Position numbers and translations under genes: made by a program
In this document: positions 25,531 to 32,601 of the stretch, in pieces
Layout of the letters: every line of letters begins with the position of its first letter
Numbering within the stretch: the stretch's first letter is position 1
Source of the DNA: a virus
Strand: one strand, 5' to 3'
DNA: 42,493 bases
Virus record (IMG/VR): IMGVR_UViG_3300049911_000061
Coordinates: 1-42,493 of that record
Notes under the pieces: model-generated
Told to the model about the DNA's origin: nothing
What the model saw: the letters and a program-made list of their open reading frames with translations, nothing else
The model's database searches: none

Positions 25531-25885
25531 TGTTTTTACTCCATCTGTCGTTCTTGTGTTTAACCTCATGACACTCAATACAAAGAGATTCAAGATTATC
25601 CCAATCATAGACAGCACCACCTTCCGCAATTGGGATGATGTGGTGGGTCAATGTCGCTGCCGTTGTCTTGCCCTGCTTCTCACATTCAACACAAAGAGGG
25701 AACTCGTTTAGGTGCATTTCCGACACCTTATGCCATCGAGCATCGTAACCTCTATCACTTGCAGACTCTCTTTCCTCTTCGTATTTCTTCTTAACGAGAT
25801 GATCATGAGTAGGACAGTATCGTTCGTTCGTTATCAGTGGACATCCTGGGAAGTTACAGGGGTGCTTTGATTTAAATGGGCTCAT
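25520..25885 (-). CDS. HNH endonuclease
   Basis: 121 residues. Two structural Cys pairs (CNFPGC and CVEC/CIEC), the catalytic LTHHIIPIAEGG, the Asn in DNLESLCIECH and a final H form the HNH motif. ASDRGYDARWHKVSEMHLNEFPLCVEC is the typical phage packaging-associated HNH front. Such nucleases cooperate with terminase in HK97-like phages. Start follows TAA as TAAATG. Confidence 0.9.
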   Translation of the reverse strand: MSPFKSKHPCNFPGCPLITNERYCPTHDHLVKKKYEEERESASDRGYDARWHKVSEMHLNEFPLCVECEKQGKTTAATLTHHIIPIAEGGAVYDWDNLESLCIECHEVKHKNDRWSKNNGH

Positions 25886-26071
25886 TTAAACTCCTCTATA
25901 AAAATAGAAGTCCTCAGCTCTACTCCTACCATCATATTTTACCTTTAAGTTTTCGGCCTTAATTTCTCTTCCACAGTATTTACAAATTAGTCTATCTTTC
26001 CCCTTTAAAAATTCCCCGACTGTTTTAACCTGAAATTCCCTACAAATATGACAACGAAAAAAAGCTTTCAT
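25886..26071 (-). CDS. Zinc-ribbon protein
   Basis: 61 residues: CHIC at residues 7-10 and CKYC at 30-33 form a two-knuckle ribbon. The ATG overlaps the upstream stop (TAATG) and the stop precedes the HNH gene. Unknown role, possibly nucleic acid binding. Confidence 0.65.
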   Translation of the reverse strand: MKAFFRCHICREFQVKTVGEFLKGKDRLICKYCGREIKAENLKVKYDGRSRAEDFYFYRGV

Positions 26072-26475
26072 TAAACTTCCTTAATTTTGATATGATGAAA
26101 AAATAACATCATCTTTCTCTTGATTGGATATTTCTGATCGAGTCCCCGAGATCCCTTACAATCAATAACCACCGTTTCACCATCGGGATAGGTGACCACA
26201 AAATCAGCCGTATAGGTGATTGCTCTTTCGATCACCTTCTTTTTCTCAATCTCTTTCCCCTTTTTATTGAGACACTTTTCCACTTCACATTGATTAGGGA
26301 GGAGCTCAAAGGTCTTCTGCCTTTCGAAGTCTTTAATTTCTCCCCTTTCTTTCATAGTCTTTAGGTCGAGATAAACGGAACTTTCTTTCTTTGAGTCGAA
26401 GAGGATTCCATCGACCATAACTTTCTTATTTCGGAATTTATTTATAGAGGCTGTCTTAAAAAATGGATCCGGCAT
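26071..26475 (-). CDS. DUF1064 predicted PD-(D/E)XK nuclease
   Basis: 134 residues. NKFRNKKVMVDGILFDSKKESSVYLDLKTMKERGEIKDFERQKTFELLP, TADFVVTYPDG and VVIDCKGSRG fit the DUF1064 family with a restriction-endonuclease-like core (D..(I/V)D-x-K). These are found in phages as candidate Holliday-junction or branch nucleases. AGAGAG upstream of ATG. Confidence 0.82.
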   Translation of the reverse strand: MPDPFFKTASINKFRNKKVMVDGILFDSKKESSVYLDLKTMKERGEIKDFERQKTFELLPNQCEVEKCLNKKGKEIEKKKVIERAITYTADFVVTYPDGETVVIDCKGSRGLDQKYPIKRKMMLFFHHIKIKEV

Positions 26476-26484
26476 ATTTTCTCT

Positions 26485-27051
26485 CTAAAGACGACTTTCT
26501 TTTTCTTTATAAAGCTGGACCTTGCGATTAATCTCTTCTCTTTCTTTCTTCTTCTTTCCTTCATCATCGAGAGAAAAAGGGTTTTCGGGGGTACTTCCCT
26601 TAACTTCTCTTAACTTAACTTCACTTAACTTAACTTCACTTATTCTCCCATCCAGGTGGCATCGTACACCCTCGGGGGTGTCGTAATACACCGTCATGGG
26701 TGTATCTCCTATTATCTTTTTGATTTTACTTGGTATTTTATGAATTCCTTTAAAGAATTGCCGTTGATCCCAGACAGGATCACGAATATAGACCGTAGAA
26801 TTAATGTGGAAAACATCCCATAACTCCGCAATATTTAATTCAATTATGAGATTTTTTATCTCTTCTAATGGGATATCGTCTCGGAATGGGACAATATTAA
26901 TTTTTATGTCCCGAGGTTCGCCGGCCTGGAATCCCTCATCATCGAAATGGGATATTGCCCAGGTATAAAGGAGTGCCGCTTTGAGTGATATTTTATTAAC
27001 CTTTTTCGATTGACTAATTGATCCCCACAACGATCTTCTTTCTCTTGTCAT
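26485..27051 (-). CDS. Replication initiator-like winged-helix protein
   Basis: 188 residues from ATG 27051 with AAGGGG upstream (ATG 27072 has no such site). The N-terminal 110 residues (LKAALLYTWAISHFDDEGFQAGEPRDIKINIVPFRDDIPLEEIKNLIIELNIAELWDVFHINSTVYI) match phage replisome organiser N-terminal winged helices. An internal 15-bp tandem repeat (26596-26640) codes for SEVKL/SEVKL/REVKG, as iterons do inside lambda O. No polymerase or helicase is encoded, so host replication proteins must be recruited. Confidence 0.7.
   Translation of the reverse strand: MTRERRSLWGSISQSKKVNKISLKAALLYTWAISHFDDEGFQAGEPRDIKINIVPFRDDIPLEEIKNLIIELNIAELWDVFHINSTVYIRDPVWDQRQFFKGIHKIPSKIKKIIGDTPMTVYYDTPEGVRCHLDGRISEVKLSEVKLREVKGSTPENPFSLDDEGKKKKEREEINRKVQLYKEKESRL
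26596..26640. repeat. Three tandem 15-bp repeats within the initiator gene
   Basis: Units 26596-26610, 26611-26625 and 26626-26640; the last two are identical (TAACTTAACTTCACT) and the first differs at a few places. They are AT-rich and lie in the coding sequence of the replication-initiator-like gene, which resembles the iteron arrangement in lambda O. Candidate origin of replication. Confidence 0.6.
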
Positions 27052-27130
27052 GTTAACCCCTTGTGAAAACAAACATTTGTAATGAATTCAACAACTTGCG
27101 ATATTTTAACCAAAATAGCAAAAATAATGC

Positions 27131-27159
27131 TTGACATCTTATATAGGCTATGCTATATA
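27131..27159 (+). promoter_or_regulatory. Rightward sigma70-type promoter with overlapping palindrome
   Basis: TTGACA at 27131-27136, a 17-base spacer, and TATATA at 27154-27159. Spacer and -10 together hold the palindrome TATATAG-N6-CTATATA (27140-27159), a strong operator candidate. It drives the 27200-28469 operon, which ends in a terminator. Confidence 0.75.
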
Positions 27160-27199
27160 TATAATTAAGATGATACAAATAAAAAAGGAGGTAATGGAA

Positions 27200-27913
27200 A
27201 TGAAAGGATGCTTGAGAGTAGTAAGGGGTCAAGAGATTAAATTGATACTGCCAGGTCCGTCGATCACCGTAAAATCTGATGGCACGCTGTGGTCCTCTGG
27301 TATGCCGATTTTGGGAATTGAAGATGCAACGGAAAAAGCCCGTATCGCTGAGCTGGCGAGAGCCAAAAAGTATGATGCGATCCCCGCCGAATATTTTACC
27401 CGCTTGGGAGATAACCCAAATGGACTTTGGGCTGGTACTGATTCTGATTGGGATAAACATCCACTTAAAGCGGAGCAAGATCGGATCGCAACTGGAAAAG
27501 AGGTGGAGCGGGCTAAGCGGGTCCGAATTTATCTGTCTTCCCGAGGTTGGGGAGATTTTTCTCCGTGTGAATGGGTAGGAAACATTACCCGCCCCGACGC
27601 GGAGATATTGGCCGAGTGCCGACACCAACTGGCTTCCGGGCATGATGTGGATCAGCCTAATCAATCGGATGATGAGATTATGGCAAAGATCGTAAAAGCC
27701 CGTGCGGATTGGAAAACCGCCCCCGCCCGTAAGGTAGCGAGGGAAGCTGAAGAAGCCGCCGATATCAAGAACAAAATCGAAACCGGGTATTGCTTTAATT
27801 GCGAGAGTTGGTGCCAAGGTGATTGTGGGCACTACAGCAGTGATCCACAAATTAAATTCCGACGCGATTTGGGTCAAGCGATATGTGAGCAAAATTACGG
27901 TATTAATGATTGA
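27200..27913 (+). CDS. Conserved phage protein, unknown function
   Basis: 237 residues; ATG at 27200 is eight bases from AAGGAGG, whereas the ATG at 27194 is only two bases from it. Sequence includes KAKKYDAIPAEYFTRLGDNPNGLWAGTDSDW, a helical middle and a CFNCESWCQGDCGHY zinc-like cluster near the C-terminus. First gene of a rightward operon with its own promoter opposite the replication genes. No family identified. Confidence 0.65.
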   Translation: MKGCLRVVRGQEIKLILPGPSITVKSDGTLWSSGMPILGIEDATEKARIAELARAKKYDAIPAEYFTRLGDNPNGLWAGTDSDWDKHPLKAEQDRIATGKEVERAKRVRIYLSSRGWGDFSPCEWVGNITRPDAEILAECRHQLASGHDVDQPNQSDDEIMAKIVKARADWKTAPARKVAREAEEAADIKNKIETGYCFNCESWCQGDCGHYSSDPQIKFRRDLGQAICEQNYGIND

Positions 27914-27970
27914 CCTCAAACTAAAAAGGGGATGATTGGGATATCTAAAAATCCGAAAAAAGAGGGAAAG

Positions 27971-28156
27971 ATGAAAAAGATGAAAGAAATAAATCCAGTA
28001 TCGGCCAAAAGAGACAGAAAGTTTATCCATCTTGCAGATGCAATGATGATATCTACTCTCTGCGGGAAGGAAATTAAAACCGCAGAGGATACTAATGTTT
28101 GGTTTACGGAAACCCAATGCCCAAAGTGTAAAAAAATTTACCAAAAGGAGGATTGA
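27971..28156 (+). CDS. Small zinc-binding-like protein
   Basis: 61 residues from ATG 27971 with GAGGGAAAG upstream. FIHLADAMMISTLCGKEI and CPKCKKIY give His, Cys and CxxC, a small zinc knuckle that recurs in phage early operons. Followed five bases later by the next gene. Confidence 0.65.
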   Translation: MKKMKEINPVSAKRDRKFIHLADAMMISTLCGKEIKTAEDTNVWFTETQCPKCKKIYQKED

Positions 28157-28160
28157 AAAA

Positions 28161-28469
28161 ATGGAAAAACAATGGGAATCAAAAGGACTGCATGAGCATC
28201 CGGCAAAGCACCAAACTGGCACCTTCGGGAAAATCCAACTCTCTAAAGCTGGTGTGTATGTCCTCAAGGTTGGCTCCTCACACATGAGCTGCCCCCAGGA
28301 TTGGGCGACCAAGATCCACGCCCAGGAGCAAACGGATTCCGAAGTTGATTACATCCTCAAGGATATTCCTTTGGATGTTTGGAAATCGGCCAAGAAGAAG
28401 GCAATCGACGATAATAAATCCATGAAACAGGTTTTGCTCGAAGCGCTGAAAAAATACATCGAGATATGA
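28161..28469 (+). CDS. Ribbon-helix-helix-like protein
   Basis: 102 residues from ATG 28161, nine bases after AAGGAGG. The C-terminal 40 residues (ILKDIPLDVWKSAKKKAIDDNKSMKQVLLEALKKYI) have the strand-helix-helix pattern of CopG/Arc proteins. The N-terminal half (GTFGKIQLSKAGVYVLKV) has no known match. Possible autoregulator of the palindrome promoter. Confidence 0.65.
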   Translation: MEKQWESKGLHEHPAKHQTGTFGKIQLSKAGVYVLKVGSSHMSCPQDWATKIHAQEQTDSEVDYILKDIPLDVWKSAKKKAIDDNKSMKQVLLEALKKYIEI

Positions 28470-28491
28470 TGAGGACTTAAATTCCGATGAA

Positions 28492-28519
28492 GCCTCGGAG
28501 TGATCCGGGGCTTTTTTTT
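28492..28519 (+). terminator. Rho-independent terminator
   Basis: GCCTCGGA (28492-28499), loop GTGA, TCCGGGGC (28504-28511), then eight T (28512-28519). It ends the 27200-28469 operon just before the convergent 28538-30661 operon. Confidence 0.9.
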
Positions 28520-28537
28520 GCCTCGAAAAATCAGATA

Positions 28538-29041
28538 TCATACCCATCTCTCTCTGACCTTGCTGAGGACATCTCCAATTTCCTGTAATATTTCCTGAGC
28601 AGCACCCCTTCGAAGGGCCTTTATAATCTCCTCCGGCGTGGCCTTAGTGATTGAATTATTCTGATTAGGGCCAATTCTCTTTGCCGATCTTTGTTTATAT
28701 TTCCGGAACCCTTTGTCTTTCGCATTTATATTTCTTGGGTTTTCTTTTTTAGAGATATGACTACGATCTTTATGGCACTGACGGCACCACCAACCCAGAC
28801 CGTCTTTAGACTTTGAATCTTTATAAAAAAACTCCTCCGTTGCCGGTTTCTCAATATGACACTTCGAACATTTTTTAAGAATATCTGCCATAATCTCCTC
28901 CTTTTTGATCTGCTTTAATGAAGCAGTTTCATCTCCAGACCTAAAGGTCCAGCCGCAGATGACACATTTGAGATGATCTCCCTCAAGAGAAGTTGATCCT
29001 TTTACTTTTATTACTCCCTCATGACCTTTTGGACATTTCAT
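28538..29041 (-). CDS. Zinc-finger protein with internal start
   Basis: 167 residues. Two zinc modules: CPKGHEG..CVICGW near the N-terminus and CSKCHIEKPATEEFFYKDSKSKDGLGWWCRQCHKDR in the middle, the latter resembling endonuclease VII-like zinc fronts. A perfect AAGGAGGAG seven bases before the ATG of Met51 (28891) suggests a second, 117-residue product. The C-terminal helix is short. ATGA coupling to the gene upstream. Confidence 0.65.
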   Translation of the reverse strand: MKCPKGHEGVIKVKGSTSLEGDHLKCVICGWTFRSGDETASLKQIKKEEIMADILKKCSKCHIEKPATEEFFYKDSKSKDGLGWWCRQCHKDRSHISKKENPRNINAKDKGFRKYKQRSAKRIGPNQNNSITKATPEEIIKALRRGAAQEILQEIGDVLSKVRERWV

Positions 29042-29403
29042 TCCTCAAGTATCCTTGATTCCCAAAGCGCAGCATTGGCGCAGTGACTTGAAGGTGTCTG
29101 AACATGGACATATCCCACCTGATTAATCCATCCCTTGCGAGATCCAGTTAATAGAATAGAGCCCCATGATCTGAGGGATGGAGGTTCCGGCACTTTCCCC
29201 CTCGCTTCGATTCTCACCATCTCCCCCGAGAATCGATGATGAGTTTTACAGTATTCTTCAAGGAAGGACAGCGCCTTCTCTGACCAGCCATTATTTATTT
29301 TCTCGGCGTGATTGAAGGCCTTCTTGATCCCCTTATCCCGCAAGTGTTTACTGGTAGGGATAAACGCAGAATCTTTGAAGGGGAAGGTTAGTTGAGTTTG
29401 CAT
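29038..29403 (-). CDS. Conserved phage early protein
   Basis: 121 residues; SEKALSFLEEYCKTHHRFSGEMVRIEARGKVPEPPSLRSWGSILLTGSRKGWINQVGYV is a pattern I have seen in phage replication neighbourhoods (a short F-x-x-E-x-V-R..P-P-x-x-R-x-W-G core). No function is known to me. Start TAAATG after the radical SAM gene. Confidence 0.6.
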   Translation of the reverse strand: MQTQLTFPFKDSAFIPTSKHLRDKGIKKAFNHAEKINNGWSEKALSFLEEYCKTHHRFSGEMVRIEARGKVPEPPSLRSWGSILLTGSRKGWINQVGYVHVQTPSSHCANAALWESRILEE

Positions 29404-30210
29404 TTAGTTCTTCTTATAAATAAGTCTTGGCCTTGCCCAATGTCTTTGAAAATTCAACCAGCGATTATCGTCATGCTTTCCCTTCTCATTTCTGTACAGC
29501 ATGGCCATAGGGACAACACCCAAAGAAAGAATCGCTTTCAATCTTTTTTCTGCTTTTTTTTGTGTATCTCCTTCATAACCAATAAGGCAATATGCGCTTA
29601 GGATATGAGAAGAAGGAGAAAGGCCAGATAAAAAGAAAAGCTTGGCCGCAGAAACCAAGGGGTCATAATCATCTTCGGTGTCATAGGCAAGATATAGACG
29701 TTTTGGTTTCAGGGATAGAATTCTTTCAACGTGCATTCTTGTGAGAGCCTTTGAATCTAACCCACCTGAAAAAATGGGTTGTTTCGATTGGCGAGAAAGC
29801 ATATCGCATACGTTTTGAAAATGCTCATTGCTGGATTGAAGAATATTATCATCCATGACATTCCAACCTTCGGTAATTGGCAATTCTTTTAATGTGCCAT
29901 TCCTTTTCCATACCTCGCAAAACCAACACTGATTTCCACATCCACGAGATGTAATTACAGCTCCCCTTTTTAGGAAACGGCCAGGAACAAATTCTTTTTC
30001 TTTTTCTCCAAAAGCCGGACCTCCCAATTCAACATCAGAATAAAATCTTTTCCATGAATGATAGAGCCTTTCCGCCTCGGGGATATCCCACGTGAAGGCT
30101 ACGGAAATTTTAACTGGCATTTCTGCCGGTCTAAAAAGAGAGGGATCTCCCACAAAAGCCAATTCATCATCGGGAGTCCATTTCGTTCTACGAGGGAAAA
30201 CTCTAATCAT
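29404..30210 (-). CDS. Radical SAM domain protein
   Basis: 268 residues. The motif RGCGNQCWFCEV gives Cys91, Cys95 and Cys98, the CX3CX2C that binds the [4Fe-4S] cluster of radical SAM enzymes. Nearby IFSGGLDSKALTRMHVERI and RLYLAYDTEDDYDP resemble SAM and sugar-contacting barrel strands. The N-terminal 80 residues (KISVAFTWDIPEAERLYHSW..VELGGPAFG) may be a degenerate cobalamin-binding-like part. Function of this phage enzyme is unknown; a nucleic acid or protein modification is conceivable. Confidence 0.78.
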   Translation of the reverse strand: MIRVFPRRTKWTPDDELAFVGDPSLFRPAEMPVKISVAFTWDIPEAERLYHSWKRFYSDVELGGPAFGEKEKEFVPGRFLKRGAVITSRGCGNQCWFCEVWKRNGTLKELPITEGWNVMDDNILQSSNEHFQNVCDMLSRQSKQPIFSGGLDSKALTRMHVERILSLKPKRLYLAYDTEDDYDPLVSAAKLFFLSGLSPSSHILSAYCLIGYEGDTQKKAEKRLKAILSLGVVPMAMLYRNEKGKHDDNRWLNFQRHWARPRLIYKKN

Positions 30211-30253
30211 GATTCCTCACAAAGAAGGTTAGTTGGATTTGGTTATTCATTTC

Positions 30254-30475
30254 TTAAAGGCGCCATCTTTCAAATTCTGATTTTCGACTGGTTTTCCCAG
30301 GTTTAAAAATGTTATATGGAATTCCCAAAAAATCGGCGTCGCATATTCTTTGGGCATTCTCTTCGGAAAAATCTAATGCCTCGGATATATTTGTAGATGT
30401 CACCACATGGCGATAACCTGGGGCTTCCTCCAATTCCTTGATAAATTGTCCATCCTTTTTTCTTCTAATCTTCAT
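30254..30475 (-). CDS. Small hypothetical protein
   Basis: 73 residues, starting immediately after the previous stop (TGAATG). KIRRKKDGQFIKELEEAPGYRHVVTSTNISEALDFSEENAQRICD has a helix near the centre. No family seen. Confidence 0.55.
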   Translation of the reverse strand: MKIRRKKDGQFIKELEEAPGYRHVVTSTNISEALDFSEENAQRICDADFLGIPYNIFKPGKTSRKSEFERWRL

Positions 30476-30661
30476 TCAAACCAATCCTTTCTTTTCAGCC
30501 AGGTATCTTGGCACACCCACGATCTTGCTCCAATCTCTGAGGTCAATTGCACATTTTGGGAGCCAAACCAACTTTTCACCGAAGTCAATTAGGATTCCCC
30601 CCTTATCGGTCTCCATTAAAATTTCGTCGAAAGGGAGTTCTATAAAATCGTCAGAGTTCAT
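30476..30661 (-). CDS. Small hypothetical protein
   Basis: 61 residues: NSDDFIELPFDEILMETDKGGILIDFGEKLVWLPKCAIDLRDW. First gene of the leftward operon ending with the zinc-finger gene at 28538. GAGG is upstream of the ATG. Confidence 0.55.
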   Translation of the reverse strand: MNSDDFIELPFDEILMETDKGGILIDFGEKLVWLPKCAIDLRDWSKIVGVPRYLAEKKGLV

Positions 30662-30726
30662 AAAACCTCTACCAGTTTACATTTTGGTCACAATATATAA
30701 TAAGTTCCTAAAATCATTATCGGTTG

Positions 30727-30745
30727 ACACTACTATGTTTAGTGT
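30727..30745. promoter_or_regulatory. Inverted repeat near the integrase 3' end
   Basis: ACACTA (30727-30732) and TAGTGT (30740-30745) are perfect complements with a 7-base spacer. A TTGACA overlaps the left arm. It lies between the integrase stop and the leftward gene at 30476, a common place for attP or an operator; it cannot be assigned further. Confidence 0.45.
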
Positions 30746-30748
30746 AAT

Positions 30749-31795
30749 CTACTTAGTAATTATTAGGTTTTTGCCTCCTAAAACAGGAAGCAATCTGGTT
30801 ACATTTATCGTTCTGTAATTATTTTCTACAACCTTCTCCGAGTTTCCGAGAATTCTGGCAATCGTGCTTAAAGATTCCCCCCTGTTTGCCAATTGGGAAG
30901 CCAGCGAGTGCCGAGTGGCATTCTTTAGAGCAATCATTTTGATTCCGTATTTTTGGTGAGCTTTCAGATTTGCCTGTCTCCAAATATCAGATGGTTTTTG
31001 TCTTCGATATTTCAGGCCTAATGCTGTGCAGAAAATATATTCAAGATGTTCAATCTTCTTCGGGGATCTCAAAATATCTGCAATCTCATCAATAATTGGT
31101 AGTTCGTTCTCATCATTTGCCTTCCTATTCCTAAACATAATTGTCCTTTTCCCCCAATCCACATCAGGTTTTTTCAGATTACAGGCCTCCGATGGTCTGC
31201 ATCCATAAATCTTTATAAACCTCAAAATCCCATAATGCTGTGGAGGAATAAACTCAAAAACCCTTTCTTGTTCCTCTTCGGTGAGCCAAGGTTTATTTTT
31301 TTTGGGTACAGATATGGGAGGAAATTTGGGTATCTTTATAAGACTATCAGAATGAAACCATAAAAAGGCCCGGAAGGTCCCCTTGATCAATCTCAGGGTG
31401 GATGGTTGAAGTCCTTGTTTTGATATTTCTGTAAACCAATTATGGATCTCAATTGTTCGGATATCGCGAATGGATTTCTCTTTAAAAAATGGAATTAAAT
31501 ACCTTTGGAAAATCATCTCACGCTGTTTATAACGAAGTTGCTTAACATGGGAATGTTCTTGGTAGGTATCCCACGCATTCTGAAAAAGAAGTGCTTTGTC
31601 CTTACCCCAGGATGAGGGATCAAAAATTCCTTGATCGACCTCGGCCCGAATCTTCTCAAGCACACGCCTTGCCTGTCCTTCATGAAATATTTTTGAGCCA
31701 TCAAGATATTTTCTGATCCAAATTTTCTGACCCTTCCATGGATACCAGACATAAAAATATTTTCGCCCTCTTGGTTTTATGAATCCTCCAGACAT
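30749..31795 (-). CDS. int: Tyrosine recombinase integrase
   Basis: 348 residues from ATG 31795, which has GGGAGGGG seven bases upstream; the ATG at 31864 lacks good spacing. Arg200 (YGCRPSEA), Lys225, Arg295 and His296 (TRHSLAS), and Tyr327 (NNYRTIN) are the catalytic set. Positions usually held by His are Asn (Asn292 and Asn318). N-terminal SAM-like DNA-binding domain from about 70 to 155. Catalyses integration and, with an excisionase, excision; it shows the phage is temperate. Confidence 0.9.
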   Translation of the reverse strand: MSGGFIKPRGRKYFYVWYPWKGQKIWIRKYLDGSKIFHEGQARRVLEKIRAEVDQGIFDPSSWGKDKALLFQNAWDTYQEHSHVKQLRYKQREMIFQRYLIPFFKEKSIRDIRTIEIHNWFTEISKQGLQPSTLRLIKGTFRAFLWFHSDSLIKIPKFPPISVPKKNKPWLTEEEQERVFEFIPPQHYGILRFIKIYGCRPSEACNLKKPDVDWGKRTIMFRNRKANDENELPIIDEIADILRSPKKIEHLEYIFCTALGLKYRRQKPSDIWRQANLKAHQKYGIKMIALKNATRHSLASQLANRGESLSTIARILGNSEKVVENNYRTINVTRLLPVLGGKNLIITK

Positions 31796-31875
31796 ATCAA
31801 TCCCCTCCCTCTCTTTAGATTTGGGAGGGATTTTATTTTGTTCAGACAATAAGGTCAAGGTCATCTCCTAAACAA

Positions 31876-31988
31876 AATGAAGCCGGACAGGGAGCTCTGA
31901 ATCGACTTGTTTGAAAGGAGGGGTCTATTACGAGGAGGTAATAGGTAGGAATCGATCCAGTTACTATGTCCAGCTTCATTCTTTTTTT
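31876..31988 (+). ncRNA. Stem-closed structured element with T tract
   Basis: AATGAAGCCGGACA (31876-31889) pairs with TGTCCAGCTTCATT (31967-31980), 13 of 14 positions, followed by seven T (31982-31988), as in a terminated small RNA. Nested inside are CTGAATCGA (31897-31905) with TCGATCCAG (31952-31960), and TATTAC-GAGGAG-GTAATA (31926-31943). Two Shine-Dalgarno-like stretches are present. No ORF uses them. The RNA reading is an inference; an attP-related inverted repeat is the alternative. Confidence 0.5.
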
Positions 31989-32060
31989 AGCCCTCAAACA
32001 CTACCTGTGGTGGTATTTTGGGTTTAAAAAAAACTTTGTAGAACTTCTTCTACAATCTTC

Positions 32061-32258
32061 TCATTCCTTTTCAAAAAAATTTTCTATATACTTTTCAATA
32101 TGAAAATTTTCTTCTGCTTCGATTTGGGAAATGCCTTTGGAAAGCACATGAACGATTGCTTGATTAATTGTGAGACCTTTTTTCTTGGCAAACTCTCTAA
32201 CGAAATGATCTACTCTGGGTGGAAGTCTAACCGGTCGTGGATCGCATTGGATTCCCAT
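32061..32258 (-). CDS. Ribbon-helix-helix regulator
   Basis: 65 residues from ATG 32258 with AGGAGG upstream. RPVRLPPRVDHFVREFAKKKGLTINQAIVHVLSKGISQIEAEE has the Arc/CopG strand and two helices. The frame stays open upstream to a TTG near 32360 but the ATG fits the ribosome site. Lies beside the integrase; may control integration or lysogeny. Confidence 0.72.
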   Translation of the reverse strand: MGIQCDPRPVRLPPRVDHFVREFAKKKGLTINQAIVHVLSKGISQIEAEENFHIEKYIENFFEKE

Positions 32259-32397
32259 TTCCCCTCCTATAAAAAAGTTGCCAGACCGTTTTTGAATTTG
32301 TTAAAATTAAATGTCGCTTGTGAGGAGGTGATTGCTTACAGGTCTGTTCATAAACCAATTCCAATAAATCCCTCCTCAATATTCTATGGAAGAAGCC

Positions 32398-32601
32398 TTA
32401 ATCTTTGGCATTTGGATACAGCAGCTCTAAACGATCAACCTTGCCCTTCGTGGCCCGCTCTATGCGAAGAGCCATGTCGGGAGAGGGTTTGTATTTCCCA
32501 ATTATCATCACCCGAAAGGATTTATAATTAAATTGGTTGATTTCACAAAATCTTTTTATAGTGAGGTTATTCTTCTTGAGAAAGTTACGTAAGGTTTTCA
32601 T
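32398..32601 (-). CDS. Cro-like HTH protein
   Basis: 67 residues, starting one base after the operator 32603-32621. KTLRNFLKKNNLTIKRFCEINQFNYKSFRVMIIGKYKPSPDMALRIERATKGKVDRLELL is a YdaS/Cro-type HTH. The predicted transcript would be leaderless. It faces the XRE repressor, a lambda-like divergent switch. Confidence 0.75.
   Translation of the reverse strand: MKTLRNFLKKNNLTIKRFCEINQFNYKSFRVMIIGKYKPSPDMALRIERATKGKVDRLELLYPNAKD

Noticed and set aside
27053-28312. A 419-codon open frame on the minus strand
   Set aside because: It lies opposite three well-supported plus-strand genes with promoter, ribosome sites and terminator, and its product has an odd Phe/Ile/Ser/His-rich composition.
31900-31945. 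Anti-Shine-Dalgarno-like CCTCC sequences on the minus strand as a 16S mimic
   Set aside because: The match is short and is the natural complement of purine-rich stretches on the other strand.
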